From NCBI RefSeq assembly GCF_000409775.1, contig NZ_KE332392.1, positions 102,459 through 166,458 of the forward strand: a DNA stretch of 64,000 bases. Direction: 5' to 3'. This stretch comes from Litchfieldella anticariensis FP35 = DSM 16096 (GTDB lineage Bacteria > Pseudomonadota > Gammaproteobacteria > Pseudomonadales > Halomonadaceae). A model generated the notes under the pieces. That model made no database searches and was not told where the DNA came from. It worked only from the letters and a program-made list of their open reading frames with translations. Below, piece after piece: positions 1-7,532 of this stretch (position 1 is its first letter; every line of letters begins with the position of its first letter). Both the position numbers and the translations under genes were made by a program.

Positions 1-1
1 G

Positions 2-241
2 CTCGACGGCACCGTCGCGCCCGAGACGCTGAGCGCGGTCAAGGGTATCGCTGCCGTGGCCGCTTCCGGCACCAGCGACTGGACCCGCGAACTGCGCCTT
101 GCGCTCGCCAAGCGCGACGGCCCCATCGTGTCGCTCGAGACCCAAACCATCTCGCCGGAACGCTACGTGGTGGAACGCCATCTGTGCATCGACACCACCG
201 CCGCGGGCGGCAACGCCAGCCTGCTGGCGACTGTCGAATAG
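2..241 (+). CDS. putA: PutA, C-terminal end (partial, 5' end outside window)
   Basis: This is the last 79 codons of a reading frame that enters from the left edge. The C-terminus holds the motif VVERHLCIDTTAAGGNASLL, which matches the conserved tail of trifunctional/bifunctional PutA (E. coli PutA ends in a very similar ERSLSVNTAAAGGNASL stretch). PutA oxidises proline to glutamate through proline dehydrogenase and P5C dehydrogenase domains at the membrane; neither catalytic domain lies in the window. The conserved tail caps the substrate-channelling assembly in structurally studied PutAs. Identification rests on this tail only, but the motif is distinctive. Confidence 0.85.
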   Translation, partial: LDGTVAPETLSAVKGIAAVAASGTSDWTRELRLALAKRDGPIVSLETQTISPERYVVERHLCIDTTAAGGNASLLATVE

Positions 242-254
242 ACTTACCGACCCT

Positions 255-284
255 GCCGGGCGGCGGATCGAACCGCCGCCCGGC
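255..284. terminator. GC-rich hairpin between convergent genes
   Basis: A perfect 12-bp stem (GCCGGGCGGCGG / CCGCCGCCCGGC) with a 6-nt ATCGAA loop lies 13 bp after the putA stop and just beyond the end of the convergent molybdoenzyme gene. There is no strong T-run on either side, so it may be a weak bidirectional terminator or a 3' stabilising hairpin. Confidence 0.55.
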
Positions 285-290
285 GCTCCC

Positions 291-1061
291 TTATATCCCC
301 GCCCACCATTGGTAGCCACGGTCCTCCCAATAACCGCCCCGGCCGCGGCCGAGGTGGGCGAAGCTCTCCACCAGTTCGACTCGCATCACGTACTTGGCCA
401 TCTTGTAGCCGAGTTGGCGTTCGGCCCGCAGCCGCAGTGGGGCGCCGTTGGCAATGGGCAGGTCGGTGCCATTCAGGTCATAGGCCAACAGCGTCTGCGG
501 GTGATACGCCTCGAGCATGTCCAGGCTTTCGTAGTAAGGGTCCGTTCCGTGATAGCGGTCGGCACAATGGAAGACCACGAAGCGAGCTTCGTCGCGCACG
601 CCCACCTGGGCCAACAGATCGCCGAGCACCACGCCTGTCCATTGGCCAATACAGCTCCATCCCTCGACGCAGTCGTGACGGGTGATCTGGGTACGCGAGG
701 GCATGGCCTTGAGTTCGTCGAGCGAGAAGGTCTGTGGCCGTTCGACCAGGCCGTCGATCGTCAAGCGCCAGTCACGGAAGCCATTGGCTGCCAGGCGTCG
801 ATAGGCCTCGTTTTGGGGATTGGTGGTGCCGTTGGCGCGAAAGGTGGGGGCGATGTCCTTGGGCGCGTATTCGCGTGCCAGAGATTCGCGAGAGGCCAGT
901 AGACGTTGTGCGCGCTGGGTCAGGGCCTCACCGGCATCGAATAGCCGGCTCATGGTGTCACTGCGTGACAGCCGGTCACAACCGGCCAGCAGCACCGCAC
1001 TCGTGGCCAGCAGTGAATTCGTCAGAAAACGTCGACGTCGAGGATCGGTCGGTTCATTCAT
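291..1061 (-). CDS. Periplasmic molybdopterin-dependent oxidoreductase (sulfite oxidase/YedY superfamily)
   Basis: A 256-residue protein. The N-terminus has a twin-arginine-type signal (RRRRF at residues 8-12) running into LLAGC (residues 24-28), so it may be a Tat-exported lipoprotein. The sulfite-oxidase-type fold is indicated by HDCVEGWS, where Cys131 is the expected molybdenum ligand (compare HVCVEGWS in YedY/MsrP), and by a later YHGTDPYYESLD stretch. The start chosen is the ATG whose first bases overlap the end of the upstream cytochrome b gene by 8 bp, which means translational coupling. The cytochrome b neighbour is the likely electron partner. It differs from canonical MsrP by length and probable lipid anchor, and its substrate cannot be read from sequence. 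Confidence 0.85.
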   Translation of the reverse strand: MNEPTDPRRRRFLTNSLLATSAVLLAGCDRLSRSDTMSRLFDAGEALTQRAQRLLASRESLAREYAPKDIAPTFRANGTTNPQNEAYRRLAANGFRDWRLTIDGLVERPQTFSLDELKAMPSRTQITRHDCVEGWSCIGQWTGVVLGDLLAQVGVRDEARFVVFHCADRYHGTDPYYESLDMLEAYHPQTLLAYDLNGTDLPIANGAPLRLRAERQLGYKMAKYVMRVELVESFAHLGRGRGGYWEDRGYQWWAGI

Positions 1062-1935
1062 CGCGGGCCTCCTTCTCGGGAGCGGTCTCGGGGGCAGTCT
1101 TTGGGAGTAGTACATAGCGCCCGGTGATCATCGAGCGCAGGTTGTTGACGACGCCGGAGACCAGCACCAGCACGATATGAATCAGGAAGAAGCCCACCAA
1201 CGCGAGAGCACACAGGAAGTGGATCGTGCGTGCGCTCTGACGGCCACCGAAGACATCCAGCAGCCACGGCCAGGTGGCATCCATGGTGGGCGACATGGTC
1301 AGCCCGGTGAGTATGATCAGCGGGGTGATCACGAACAGTACCAGCAGATAGGCCAGTTTCTGCAATAGGTTGTAATGACGTGCTTCTTCGCCCTTCGGGA
1401 AGCGCAGCCGCAGGTGTTCGTACAAGGTGTGACCAATGCTTCGCCATTCGCGTCGGCGCGGCAACAGGCGCCGTCTTAGCTGACCGCTGATGACCAGATA
1501 CAGGAGATAGGCGATCAGCATGGGGACGAAGATCCAAGCGGCCAGAAAATGCCATTGGCGACCCGCGGCCAGCCAGCGCGGGCTGGGCAGGGTGATCCAG
1601 GCAGGGAAGGCACGTCGTTCACGAGCGTCGCGAGGGCCGGAGACACCCAGTACCCCGGTGGTATCGAAACGATAGGTGCCGACTTGGGTGATGCCGCGCA
1701 ACTCTCCGTCGTTACCGCTCATGGCACGAATCGATAGTGCCGGGCTGTCGAAATGGGAATCCTTGCCCCAGTACAAGGCGGGGTGGGCGTTGAAGATCTG
1801 CAGGCCGCTCATCAGTAATACCAGCAGGCAGACGGCATTTACCCAGTGCCAGACCCGGGTGAACGCACTGTGTCGCTGGATGACCGTCGGTGTCTGACCG
1901 CTGTTCGTGCCAAGCCATGTCTTGAAGACACGCAT
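1054..1935 (-). CDS. Cytochrome b561-type membrane subunit
   Basis: A 293-residue integral membrane protein with about four or five hydrophobic helices. N-terminal His22 and His30 (RHSAFTRVWHW) are typical heme ligands of the Ni/Fe-hydrogenase/thiosulfate-reductase cytochrome b561 family, and later histidines (QWHFLAAW, TIHFLCA, FLIHIVL) supply the others. The ATG at 1935 is preceded by GGAGGG at good spacing; a longer upstream frame lacks such a site. It overlaps the molybdoenzyme gene by 8 bp, so the two probably form a unit that passes electrons between the quinone pool and the periplasmic molybdenum centre. A long loop between helices 1 and 2 (residues about 55-110) is less conserved. Confidence 0.85.
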   Translation of the reverse strand: MRVFKTWLGTNSGQTPTVIQRHSAFTRVWHWVNAVCLLVLLMSGLQIFNAHPALYWGKDSHFDSPALSIRAMSGNDGELRGITQVGTYRFDTTGVLGVSGPRDARERRAFPAWITLPSPRWLAAGRQWHFLAAWIFVPMLIAYLLYLVISGQLRRRLLPRRREWRSIGHTLYEHLRLRFPKGEEARHYNLLQKLAYLLVLFVITPLIILTGLTMSPTMDATWPWLLDVFGGRQSARTIHFLCALALVGFFLIHIVLVLVSGVVNNLRSMITGRYVLLPKTAPETAPEKEARDE

Positions 1936-2021
1936 CGCGGAACCCTCCTTCGAGTGAAGATCGAGAAAATGTCGGCCGGTGGGCGGGAATGCCGGCACCG
2001 GCCGGCACCGTAAGCCGAGCT

Positions 2022-2279
2022 TCACATGGCGTCGTCATCCGACATCATGTCGTCTTCTTCCTCCATCATGTGATCTTCTTCTTTCTTCATCTCCTCTTCT
2101 TCCATCATGGAGTCTTCCGCCATGGTGTCGCTGCCCATTTCGTCGGTGCTCATGGAATCGTGTTCCATGCTGTCGCCTTCCATGGGCTCGTTCGCCAAGG
2201 CGGTAGTCGGCAGCAGCAGGGCAGTTGCTAGCAGAGTGGCAAACAGGGCGGTACGGGATTGGTTTGTCTTCAGGCTCAT
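2022..2279 (-). CDS. Exported Met-rich acidic MxxDx pentapeptide-repeat protein
   Basis: An 85-residue protein with a clear signal peptide (residues 1-29, ending in ALA) followed by a low-complexity tail made almost only of Met, Asp, Glu, Ser and Thr. Methionines fall at residues 33, 38, 43, 48, 53 and 58, exactly every fifth position, with Asp usually three residues after each Met (SMEHD, SMSTD, EMGSD, TMAED). After residue 59 the repeat degenerates to MM/EEE/DDD clusters. This resembles the small exported MXKDX pentapeptide family, but the usual Lys is replaced by acidic or polar residues. An SD GGAGGT precedes the ATG. Met/acid-rich periplasmic tails often bind metal ions; function here is unknown. 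It is followed by the cytochrome b and molybdoenzyme genes on the same strand. Confidence 0.75.
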   Translation of the reverse strand: MSLKTNQSRTALFATLLATALLLPTTALANEPMEGDSMEHDSMSTDEMGSDTMAEDSMMEEEEMKKEEDHMMEEEDDMMSDDDAM

Positions 2280-2362
2280 CTGACACCTCCATTGATCGTC
2301 ATGGCCGTCGGCGGTGTACCGAAGCGGCAAGTGTCACGCTAAGCGCCTGGCATCGGCGATTC

Positions 2363-2411
2363 ATCACGAACGCATCACAACCCGTCATTGTTTTCGTGAT
2401 CTTTTCGTGAT
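2363..2411. promoter_or_regulatory. Tandem direct-repeat boxes for an OmpR-type regulator
   Basis: In the divergent region there are two 8-bp boxes, ATCACGAA (2363) and ATCACAAC (2374), 11 bp apart, and two boxes in the opposite orientation, TTCGTGAT (2393) and TTCGTGAT (2404), also 11 bp apart. Paired half-sites with an 11-bp period are what OmpR/PhoB-type dimers bind, and one pair faces each transcription unit. The site probably lets the adjacent response regulator control both itself and the pentapeptide/cytochrome/molybdoenzyme genes. Confidence 0.5.
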
Positions 2412-2467
2412 GCGGGAAGTTGGATTCGGCCCTAGAGTAGGGCCAGATGTATGGAGAGAAGCCCGTG

Positions 2468-3196
2468 ATGCCTTATCGGATCCTGTGTGTCGAAGACAAT
2501 CCCGAGATTGGCAAGCTGCTGACGGAATCGTTGGCGGCAGCGGACTATGCCTGTGACTGGGTCCGCGATGGCGAAGCGGCGTTGGCACTACTGGCGGCCG
2601 AAGCCTCGGGGCTGCGCTATGACCTGGTGATGTTGGATCTGATGTTGCCGGGGGTGGATGGCCTGGAGGTTTGCCGCCGGCTGCGTCGCTGTGACAGTCT
2701 GACGCCGGTATTGATGGTCACCGCCAAGGCGGCGATTCGCGATGTGGTGGTGGGTCTGGAGATCGGCGCCGACGATTACATTACCAAGCCTTTCGCCATG
2801 CCGATCCTGATGGCTCGGGTCCAGGCCCTGTTACGCCGAGGTGGTCAGCAACAGACGGGTGCCGATGACGGCATCGTTGCCACTCCGCCGTTGGTATGCG
2901 GCCCATTAGCCATCGATGTCGACCAGCATCGCGTGTCGCTGGAAGGAAAACCGGTTCAGCTCACTGGCAAGGAATTTGCGCTACTTTCGTTGTTCGCCCG
3001 CCATCCCGGGCACAGTTTCACGCGCGGTGAACTGCTGGACAAGGTGTGGGGTGAAGAATTCGATGGCTATGACCATACCGTGAATACCCACATCAATCGC
3101 CTGCGTGGCAAGATTGAAACCGACCCGGCCAAGCCACGCTTCATCCAGACCGTTTGGGGCGTCGGTTATCGATTCGCCGGTGACGAACCGCCATGA
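2468..3196 (+). CDS. OmpR/PhoB-family response regulator
   Basis: A 242-residue two-domain regulator. The receiver domain (residues 1-120) has acidic Asp10, phospho-acceptor Asp57 in MLDLMLPGVDG, the conserved TAKA segment and Lys in ITKPFAM. The C-terminal winged-helix domain (about 145-240) has the family-typical LTGKEFALLSLFARHPG, VWG and DHTVNTHINRLRGKIE. The ATG at 2468 has a GGAGAG SD nearby and begins directly with the first receiver strand (MPYRILCVED). The stop overlaps the sensor kinase start by 4 bp (ATGA). It probably controls the divergent molybdoenzyme operon through the 11-bp-spaced boxes upstream. Confidence 0.93.
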   Translation: MPYRILCVEDNPEIGKLLTESLAAADYACDWVRDGEAALALLAAEASGLRYDLVMLDLMLPGVDGLEVCRRLRRCDSLTPVLMVTAKAAIRDVVVGLEIGADDYITKPFAMPILMARVQALLRRGGQQQTGADDGIVATPPLVCGPLAIDVDQHRVSLEGKPVQLTGKEFALLSLFARHPGHSFTRGELLDKVWGEEFDGYDHTVNTHINRLRGKIETDPAKPRFIQTVWGVGYRFAGDEPP

Positions 3197-4686
3197 GAGT
3201 GCTGATCCACAAGGCCGCCCGTCTGGGACGCAGTCTTTATGCGCGTATCGCTCTAGTCTATCTCACCAGCCTGCTGCTGCTGTCGGTGGCTGTTGCCTGG
3301 ATCGCCATCAGCCAGTTCAACCAACTCGCCCGGGAATTCCAGCAGCGGATGGAAATCGACCTGGCCAAGAATCTCGCTCAGGTCATGCAGCCGGCATTGC
3401 GGCAAGGTGTCGACAGCACTGCCGCCCGCGACATGGCCCACCATATCCTGTCGATCAATCCCTCGCTGTCACTCTATGTGCTCGATGAAAACGGACGGGT
3501 GATCGCCGACTATGCCGACTCTGCCTGCGGGTTGGGGCAGCGGGTGGATCCCGGGGCACTGGAAACCTTGCTGGGAGAGGAGCCGATGCTGCCGGTGCTG
3601 ACGACAGCCCCTTGCGGTGACGATCCCGGGATCTTCTCCGTGGCGTCTATCCGCCATGGCGAGCAACGCCGTTCCGGTTATCTGTACGTCGATCTAGCCA
3701 ATGCCGGCCAAGCATCGATGTTCGCCATGTTACGCACCAGTTCCATTACCCGCACCTTGATGGCCGCTGGGTTGATAGCACTATTGGTCTCCGGCATTTT
3801 CGGTCTGGTGTGGTTTGCGCTGATGACTCGAAACTTCTCGCGTTTGACGGCAGCGGTGCAACGCTTCGCCGAAGGCGACTACGGGCAGCGTATCGTTGCA
3901 CCTCGCGATGATGAACTCGGACGCCTCGCCAAGGCCTTCAACGATATGGCAGGAACCATCGATGCTCAGCTTCAGGCTTTGCACGAGACTGACCGGCAGC
4001 GTCGCGAACTGATCGCCAACCTCTCGCATGATTTCCGCACTCCGTTGACCTCGCTACGCGGATACGCCGAACAGTTGCTCTCCCAAGAGGCGGGCCTGGA
4101 TGTGGAGCGGCGGGGGACCCTGACCGCGATTCTCGATAATGTCGATCGCCTGACCCGACTTGCCGAGCAGCTCTCGACATTGGCACGGCTGGACGCTGAC
4201 GACAGGCCGCTTCAGCGCGAGCCTTTCTCGTTGTCCGAGCTGGCCCACGATATCGTCGGCAAGTTCCAGTATCAGGCACACCAGGCAGGTGTCACCCTGA
4301 AGGCGGTCTGCGATCCCGAGCTACCGTGGGTCGATGCGGATCTGGGGCTGATCGACCGGCTATTGTCCAACCTGCTCGACAATGCGTTGCATGCCACCGC
4401 CTCCGGCGGTTGGGTGCGACTGGAAGCTGAACCACTAACGGATGGTGTGTGTCTGGCGGTCGTCGATAACGGCGTGGGTATCGATGCGGAGGAATTACCC
4501 ATGGTGACCCAGCGTTTCTATCGCACCCGAGCCGGTCTCGCTCGTGGAGAGGGATCGGGGTTGGGACTGTCGATCGTGCGTGAAATTTGTGAACGCCATG
4601 GTACGCAGTTGAAGATAGAGAGTCGCCCTGGTGAGGGCACCAAAGTGAGCCTGGTACTGCCTTTGGCAGGATTCACGAAAATTTGA
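3193..4686 (+). CDS. Sensor histidine kinase
   Basis: A 497-residue membrane kinase. Transmembrane helices lie at about 17-40 and 187-210, enclosing a roughly 145-residue periplasmic sensor with a Cys-containing ADSACGLG loop and a TAPCGDD loop that could form a disulfide. A HAMP domain follows (about 211-265), then a HisKA domain with phospho-acceptor His279 (NLSHDFRTPL) and a HATPase domain with N box (NLLDNALHAT), G1 (VVDNGVGI) and G2 (GEGSGLGLSIV). It overlaps the response regulator by 4 bp, so it is the cognate kinase. The signal is unknown; the neighbouring redox operon suggests oxidative or electron-acceptor stress. Confidence 0.93.
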   Translation: MRVLIHKAARLGRSLYARIALVYLTSLLLLSVAVAWIAISQFNQLAREFQQRMEIDLAKNLAQVMQPALRQGVDSTAARDMAHHILSINPSLSLYVLDENGRVIADYADSACGLGQRVDPGALETLLGEEPMLPVLTTAPCGDDPGIFSVASIRHGEQRRSGYLYVDLANAGQASMFAMLRTSSITRTLMAAGLIALLVSGIFGLVWFALMTRNFSRLTAAVQRFAEGDYGQRIVAPRDDELGRLAKAFNDMAGTIDAQLQALHETDRQRRELIANLSHDFRTPLTSLRGYAEQLLSQEAGLDVERRGTLTAILDNVDRLTRLAEQLSTLARLDADDRPLQREPFSLSELAHDIVGKFQYQAHQAGVTLKAVCDPELPWVDADLGLIDRLLSNLLDNALHATASGGWVRLEAEPLTDGVCLAVVDNGVGIDAEELPMVTQRFYRTRAGLARGEGSGLGLSIVREICERHGTQLKIESRPGEGTKVSLVLPLAGFTKI

Positions 4687-4696
4687 AGATAGCATG

Positions 4697-4734
4697 TTGC
4701 GTCGCAACAAAAGCTTTGCTATGTTGCATTGCAG
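4697..4734. promoter_or_regulatory. Two TTGC-N3-GCA sites upstream of the phasin gene
   Basis: TTGCGTCGCAA (4697-4707) and TTGCATTGCAG (4724-4734) have the same TGC-N3-GCA core and their centres are 27 bp apart. PHB-responsive repressor PhaR is known to bind TGC-N3-GCA-type sequences upstream of phasin genes in other proteobacteria, so these are candidate PhaR sites. No phaR gene lies in this window. Confidence 0.5.
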
Positions 4735-4780
4735 CAGAGAGCATATTGCTTTCTTTATCGCAACCCTATGGAGGTGATCC

Positions 4781-5152
4781 ATGAGCAACGCGACTCTCGA
4801 CCAAGCGACTCAGCAATTCGAATCCCTGTTCTTCGCTCCGGCACGTTCCTATGCGGCGCTGAGCCTGGACTACACCGAGAAACTGCTGGCCGCTCAGTTC
4901 GATGCCGTCAAGGCTTATTCCGACGTCAGCCTGAGCCAGGCTCGTGCCGCTCTCGACATCAAGGATGCCGAAGGGCTGCGCAGCTACGTCGAAGGCCAGC
5001 AGAAGGCTGCCCAAGATCTTAGCGAGCGTCTCAAGGACGATGCCGAGAAAGTCGTGGCCATGAACCAGGAGTTCGTGCAGAAGAGCCAGAAGCTGGCAGA
5101 GGACAACCTCAAGGCAGCGTCCAAGAGCACTACCAAGACGACCGCCAAGTAA
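4781..5152 (+). CDS. phaP: Phasin, polyhydroxyalkanoate granule protein
   Basis: A 123-residue, almost wholly alpha-helical, amphipathic protein without Cys, rich in Ala, Lys, Glu and Gln, ending in a Lys/Thr/Ala-rich tail (SKSTTKTTAK). The pattern LDYTEKLLAAQFDAVKAYSD followed by ALDIKDAEGLRSYVEGQQK is typical of the phasin_2 family in Halomonas. Phasins coat cytoplasmic PHA granules and set granule size. A near-perfect SD, GGAGGTGAT, sits 2 bases before the ATG. A strong terminator follows, so the gene is monocistronic and probably highly expressed. Two candidate PhaR sites lie upstream. Confidence 0.88.
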   Translation: MSNATLDQATQQFESLFFAPARSYAALSLDYTEKLLAAQFDAVKAYSDVSLSQARAALDIKDAEGLRSYVEGQQKAAQDLSERLKDDAEKVVAMNQEFVQKSQKLAEDNLKAASKSTTKTTAK

Positions 5153-5185
5153 GCAGTACACGCCTGCTCAACAGGCAATGAATAC

Positions 5186-5220
5186 CAAGCCGTCGCCCAT
5201 TGGGCGACGGCTTGTTTTTT
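5186..5220 (+). terminator. Rho-independent terminator of the phasin gene
   Basis: Inverted repeat CAAGCCGTCGCCCA / TGGGCGACGGCTTG with a 3-nt loop at the apex is followed directly by a TTTTTT tract. It begins 34 bp after the phasin stop codon. Confidence 0.92.
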
Positions 5221-5244
5221 ATCTAGCGCTCCACTCGGTTCGAT

Positions 5245-6354
5245 TCACGGACGACAGACGAAGTAGTCGTTCTGTACATCGTGCTCGAGTTGGTGAACCT
5301 GCACGTCACTGAACCCAGCCTTGTGAAAGTATTCCAACGCCCGTTCGCGCCCCCACATGGTGCCTAGACCTTCGCCACCCTGGGCTAGCGAAACGGTCAT
5401 GCAATGGGTGACCGAGACAGCGTACAGTAGGGTACCCAGTGGGTGGTCTCGGTCTTGATGGTGATGGCTCGAAGCATGGATGTCCTGAGCGATGTAGACG
5501 CCATTTGGCGCCAGGCTGCGGCGGATGCCACGTAACAGATTGAGAGGTTTGGCCTGATCGTGAATGCCGTCGAAGGTGGTGATCAGATCGAAGGCTTCCG
5601 GCTCTGCCGTGGTGTCGAAGTCGCTCAGGTCGCGAACTTCGAAGCGCAGGTTATCGAGCCCGGCTTCGGTGGCGTGGGCTTGCCCCCAGGCAACGGCTTC
5701 CTGCGACAGGTCGTAGCCGGTGAAGCGGCTGGCCGGGAAGCGTTCTGCCATCATCAACAAGGCGCGCCCGCGACCACAGGCACAGTCCAAGACTCGAATG
5801 CCGCTTTCGAGTCGCGCGATCAACCCTGGCGACATGGGCAGAATGTCATCGAACAGTGCCGGCAATACTGTCTGTGCACTGTCGCTGGCCATGATTTCGT
5901 GGAAGCGGGGGTAGCGAGAGTAAGGCACACCGCCGCCTTCGCGAAAGCAGCGTACGATATCGTCCTCGACGGCGCCCAACAGGCCGAAAAACTGCGAGTA
6001 GACCGCCAGGTTGAAGGGGCCGCGGTCGGTCAGTAACGTCGCGTGGGCTTCGGGCAACCAATAGCGGTGGGTGTTGGGATCGATCTCGACGATACCGCCA
6101 ACGACCATGCCACCCAGCCATTCACGCACGTAGCGCTCATCGAGACTGGCGCGTTCGGCCAATTCATGGCTGGTCATGGGCGGCTGACCGGCTAATGTCT
6201 CATAGAGACCGGTACGGTGACCGATCGACATCAGCAGCATCAGCCCACTTTCATTGAGAGCGTGGAGCAGCCGTGCCTCGAAGGCGTCGACATCATGATG
6301 GGTAGTGGTAGTGGTAGTGGTAGTAGAGGTAGGGGGAGCGATGATATCGCACAT
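5245..6354 (-). CDS. Class I SAM-dependent methyltransferase (Rv2258c-like, winged-helix dimerisation domain)
   Basis: A 369-residue protein. Residues about 25-115 form a winged-helix dimerisation domain (GLYETLAGQPPMTSHELAER, YVREWLGGMVVGGIVE). A Rossmann methyltransferase domain follows with SAM motif I (VLDCACGRGRALL), an acidic GYDLS strand end and the FDLITTFDGIHD motif. The N-terminus carries eight consecutive Thr encoded by a GGTAGT hexamer tract. The ATG has AAGGAG at good spacing. An AraC/GATase1-type regulator is transcribed divergently and may control it. The substrate is unknown; relatives include small-molecule O- and N-methyltransferases. Confidence 0.85.
   Translation of the reverse strand: MCDIIAPPTSTTTTTTTTHHDVDAFEARLLHALNESGLMLLMSIGHRTGLYETLAGQPPMTSHELAERASLDERYVREWLGGMVVGGIVEIDPNTHRYWLPEAHATLLTDRGPFNLAVYSQFFGLLGAVEDDIVRCFREGGGVPYSRYPRFHEIMASDSAQTVLPALFDDILPMSPGLIARLESGIRVLDCACGRGRALLMMAERFPASRFTGYDLSQEAVAWGQAHATEAGLDNLRFEVRDLSDFDTTAEPEAFDLITTFDGIHDQAKPLNLLRGIRRSLAPNGVYIAQDIHASSHHHQDRDHPLGTLLYAVSVTHCMTVSLAQGGEGLGTMWGRERALEYFHKAGFSDVQVHQLEHDVQNDYFVCRP
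6301..6324. repeat. Hexanucleotide tandem repeat (GGTAGT x4)
   Basis: Four perfect copies of GGTAGT in the 5' part of the methyltransferase gene encode, on the minus strand, alternating ACT/ACC threonine codons. The unit is a multiple of three, so slippage would lengthen or shorten a Thr linker without a frameshift. Confidence 0.8.
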
Positions 6355-6461
6355 GGTAACTCCTTACGTGATTGTTGTTGGTGGTGGGTGCAAGGAGAAC
6401 ACTACTGCTCGGCAAGTGAGTGGACTAAAGTGAATTGCGACGCAAACGAGAGTTTTCTGCC

Positions 6462-7484
6462 ATGCTCCAGCCTCCGGTGATGACGATCGCCTTGCTTGCC
6501 ACCCGTGAAGCGACGGCATCCACGCTCTATGGCCTGTACGATTTATTCAGTTCGGCGGGGCGCGACTGGGAGATCGTGATGCATGGCCGTCCGGGTCGGG
6601 CACTGCTCGAGCCGCTGATCGTCTCGGTGGATGGCCAAGGGTACCGTGCGGGCAATGGTGCCTGGATTCAGCCTGATGCCAAGCTCGCCGACTGTGCCGC
6701 TCTCTCGGCTATCTGCATTCCCGACCTGATGGTTGCCCCAGATGAACCGCTGTCAGGGCATTATGACGCCGAAATCGAATGGTTGCGGGCCCGTCATGCA
6801 CAAGGCGTGCTGCTCGCAGCAGCATGTACCGGCGCCCTGATTTTTGCCGAGGCGGGATTACTCGATGGCCGTGACGCCACTACCCATTGGGCTTATTGCG
6901 ACACCCTTGCCAAGCGTCATCCCAAGGTTCGCGTGCATGCCCATCGGGCACTGGTGGCGACCGGAGAGGGCGAGCGTATCCTCATGGCGGGAGGCGGAAC
7001 CTCGTGGCTGGACCTGGCGCTGTTCCTGGTGGCGCGGCTGGTGGGTACCGAAGAAGCCATGCACCTCGCTCGCCTATACCTTATCGACTGGCATCGCGAG
7101 GGTCAGCGCCCCTATGCGGCGTTGACGACCTCGCGTCAGGTCGAGGATGCCGTGATCGCCAAGGCCCAGGTCTGGGCCGCACAGCACTATGACACTCCCA
7201 CGCCGGTATGCACCATGATGCAGCTCAGTGGCCTGACCGAGCGCTCCTTCAAGCGGCGTTTCAAACTCGCCACTGGCATGACGCCGATGGAGTACGTGCA
7301 CACGCTGCGCCTTGAGGAAGCCAAGCAGTACCTGGAAACCACCGACGAGCCGGTCGAGGCGATCGCCGAACGGGTCGGCTATGCCGACGCCAGCTTCTTT
7401 CGGCGCTTGTTCGGTCGGCGTGTCGGTCTGACCCCCAGCCAGTACCGTCGCCGTTTTCGTAGCATGCGCCTGGCCATGCAGTGA
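6462..7484 (+). CDS. GlxA-type AraC-family transcriptional regulator (DJ-1/PfpI N-terminal domain)
   Basis: A 340-residue regulator in the layout of GlxA/FtrA-type AraC proteins. Residues 1-175 form a class-I-glutamine-amidotransferase-like ligand domain with the nucleophile-elbow-like AAACTGALIFAEAGLLDGR and downstream THWAYCD. The last 100 residues contain the AraC double helix-turn-helix (SGLTERSFKRRFKLATGMTP and RVGYADASFFRRLFGRRVGL). The ATG at 6462 was taken because domain homology begins there; a weak TTG lies at 6435. It is transcribed away from the methyltransferase gene with about 107 bp between, so the pair probably shares a regulatory region. Confidence 0.85.
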   Translation: MLQPPVMTIALLATREATASTLYGLYDLFSSAGRDWEIVMHGRPGRALLEPLIVSVDGQGYRAGNGAWIQPDAKLADCAALSAICIPDLMVAPDEPLSGHYDAEIEWLRARHAQGVLLAAACTGALIFAEAGLLDGRDATTHWAYCDTLAKRHPKVRVHAHRALVATGEGERILMAGGGTSWLDLALFLVARLVGTEEAMHLARLYLIDWHREGQRPYAALTTSRQVEDAVIAKAQVWAAQHYDTPTPVCTMMQLSGLTERSFKRRFKLATGMTPMEYVHTLRLEEAKQYLETTDEPVEAIAERVGYADASFFRRLFGRRVGLTPSQYRRRFRSMRLAMQ

Positions 7485-7532
7485 AGGTCTAGCTACGACT
7501 TGAAAGCAAGGCCACTCGGCAAACCTGCGGAT

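Noticed and set aside
99-902. A 267-codon frame running over the end of putA and the molybdoenzyme gene
   Set aside because: It overlaps two genes with clear homology on both strands and has no domain of its own.
6301-6324. CRISPR-like array
   Set aside because: It is a hexamer microsatellite inside a coding region without spacers.
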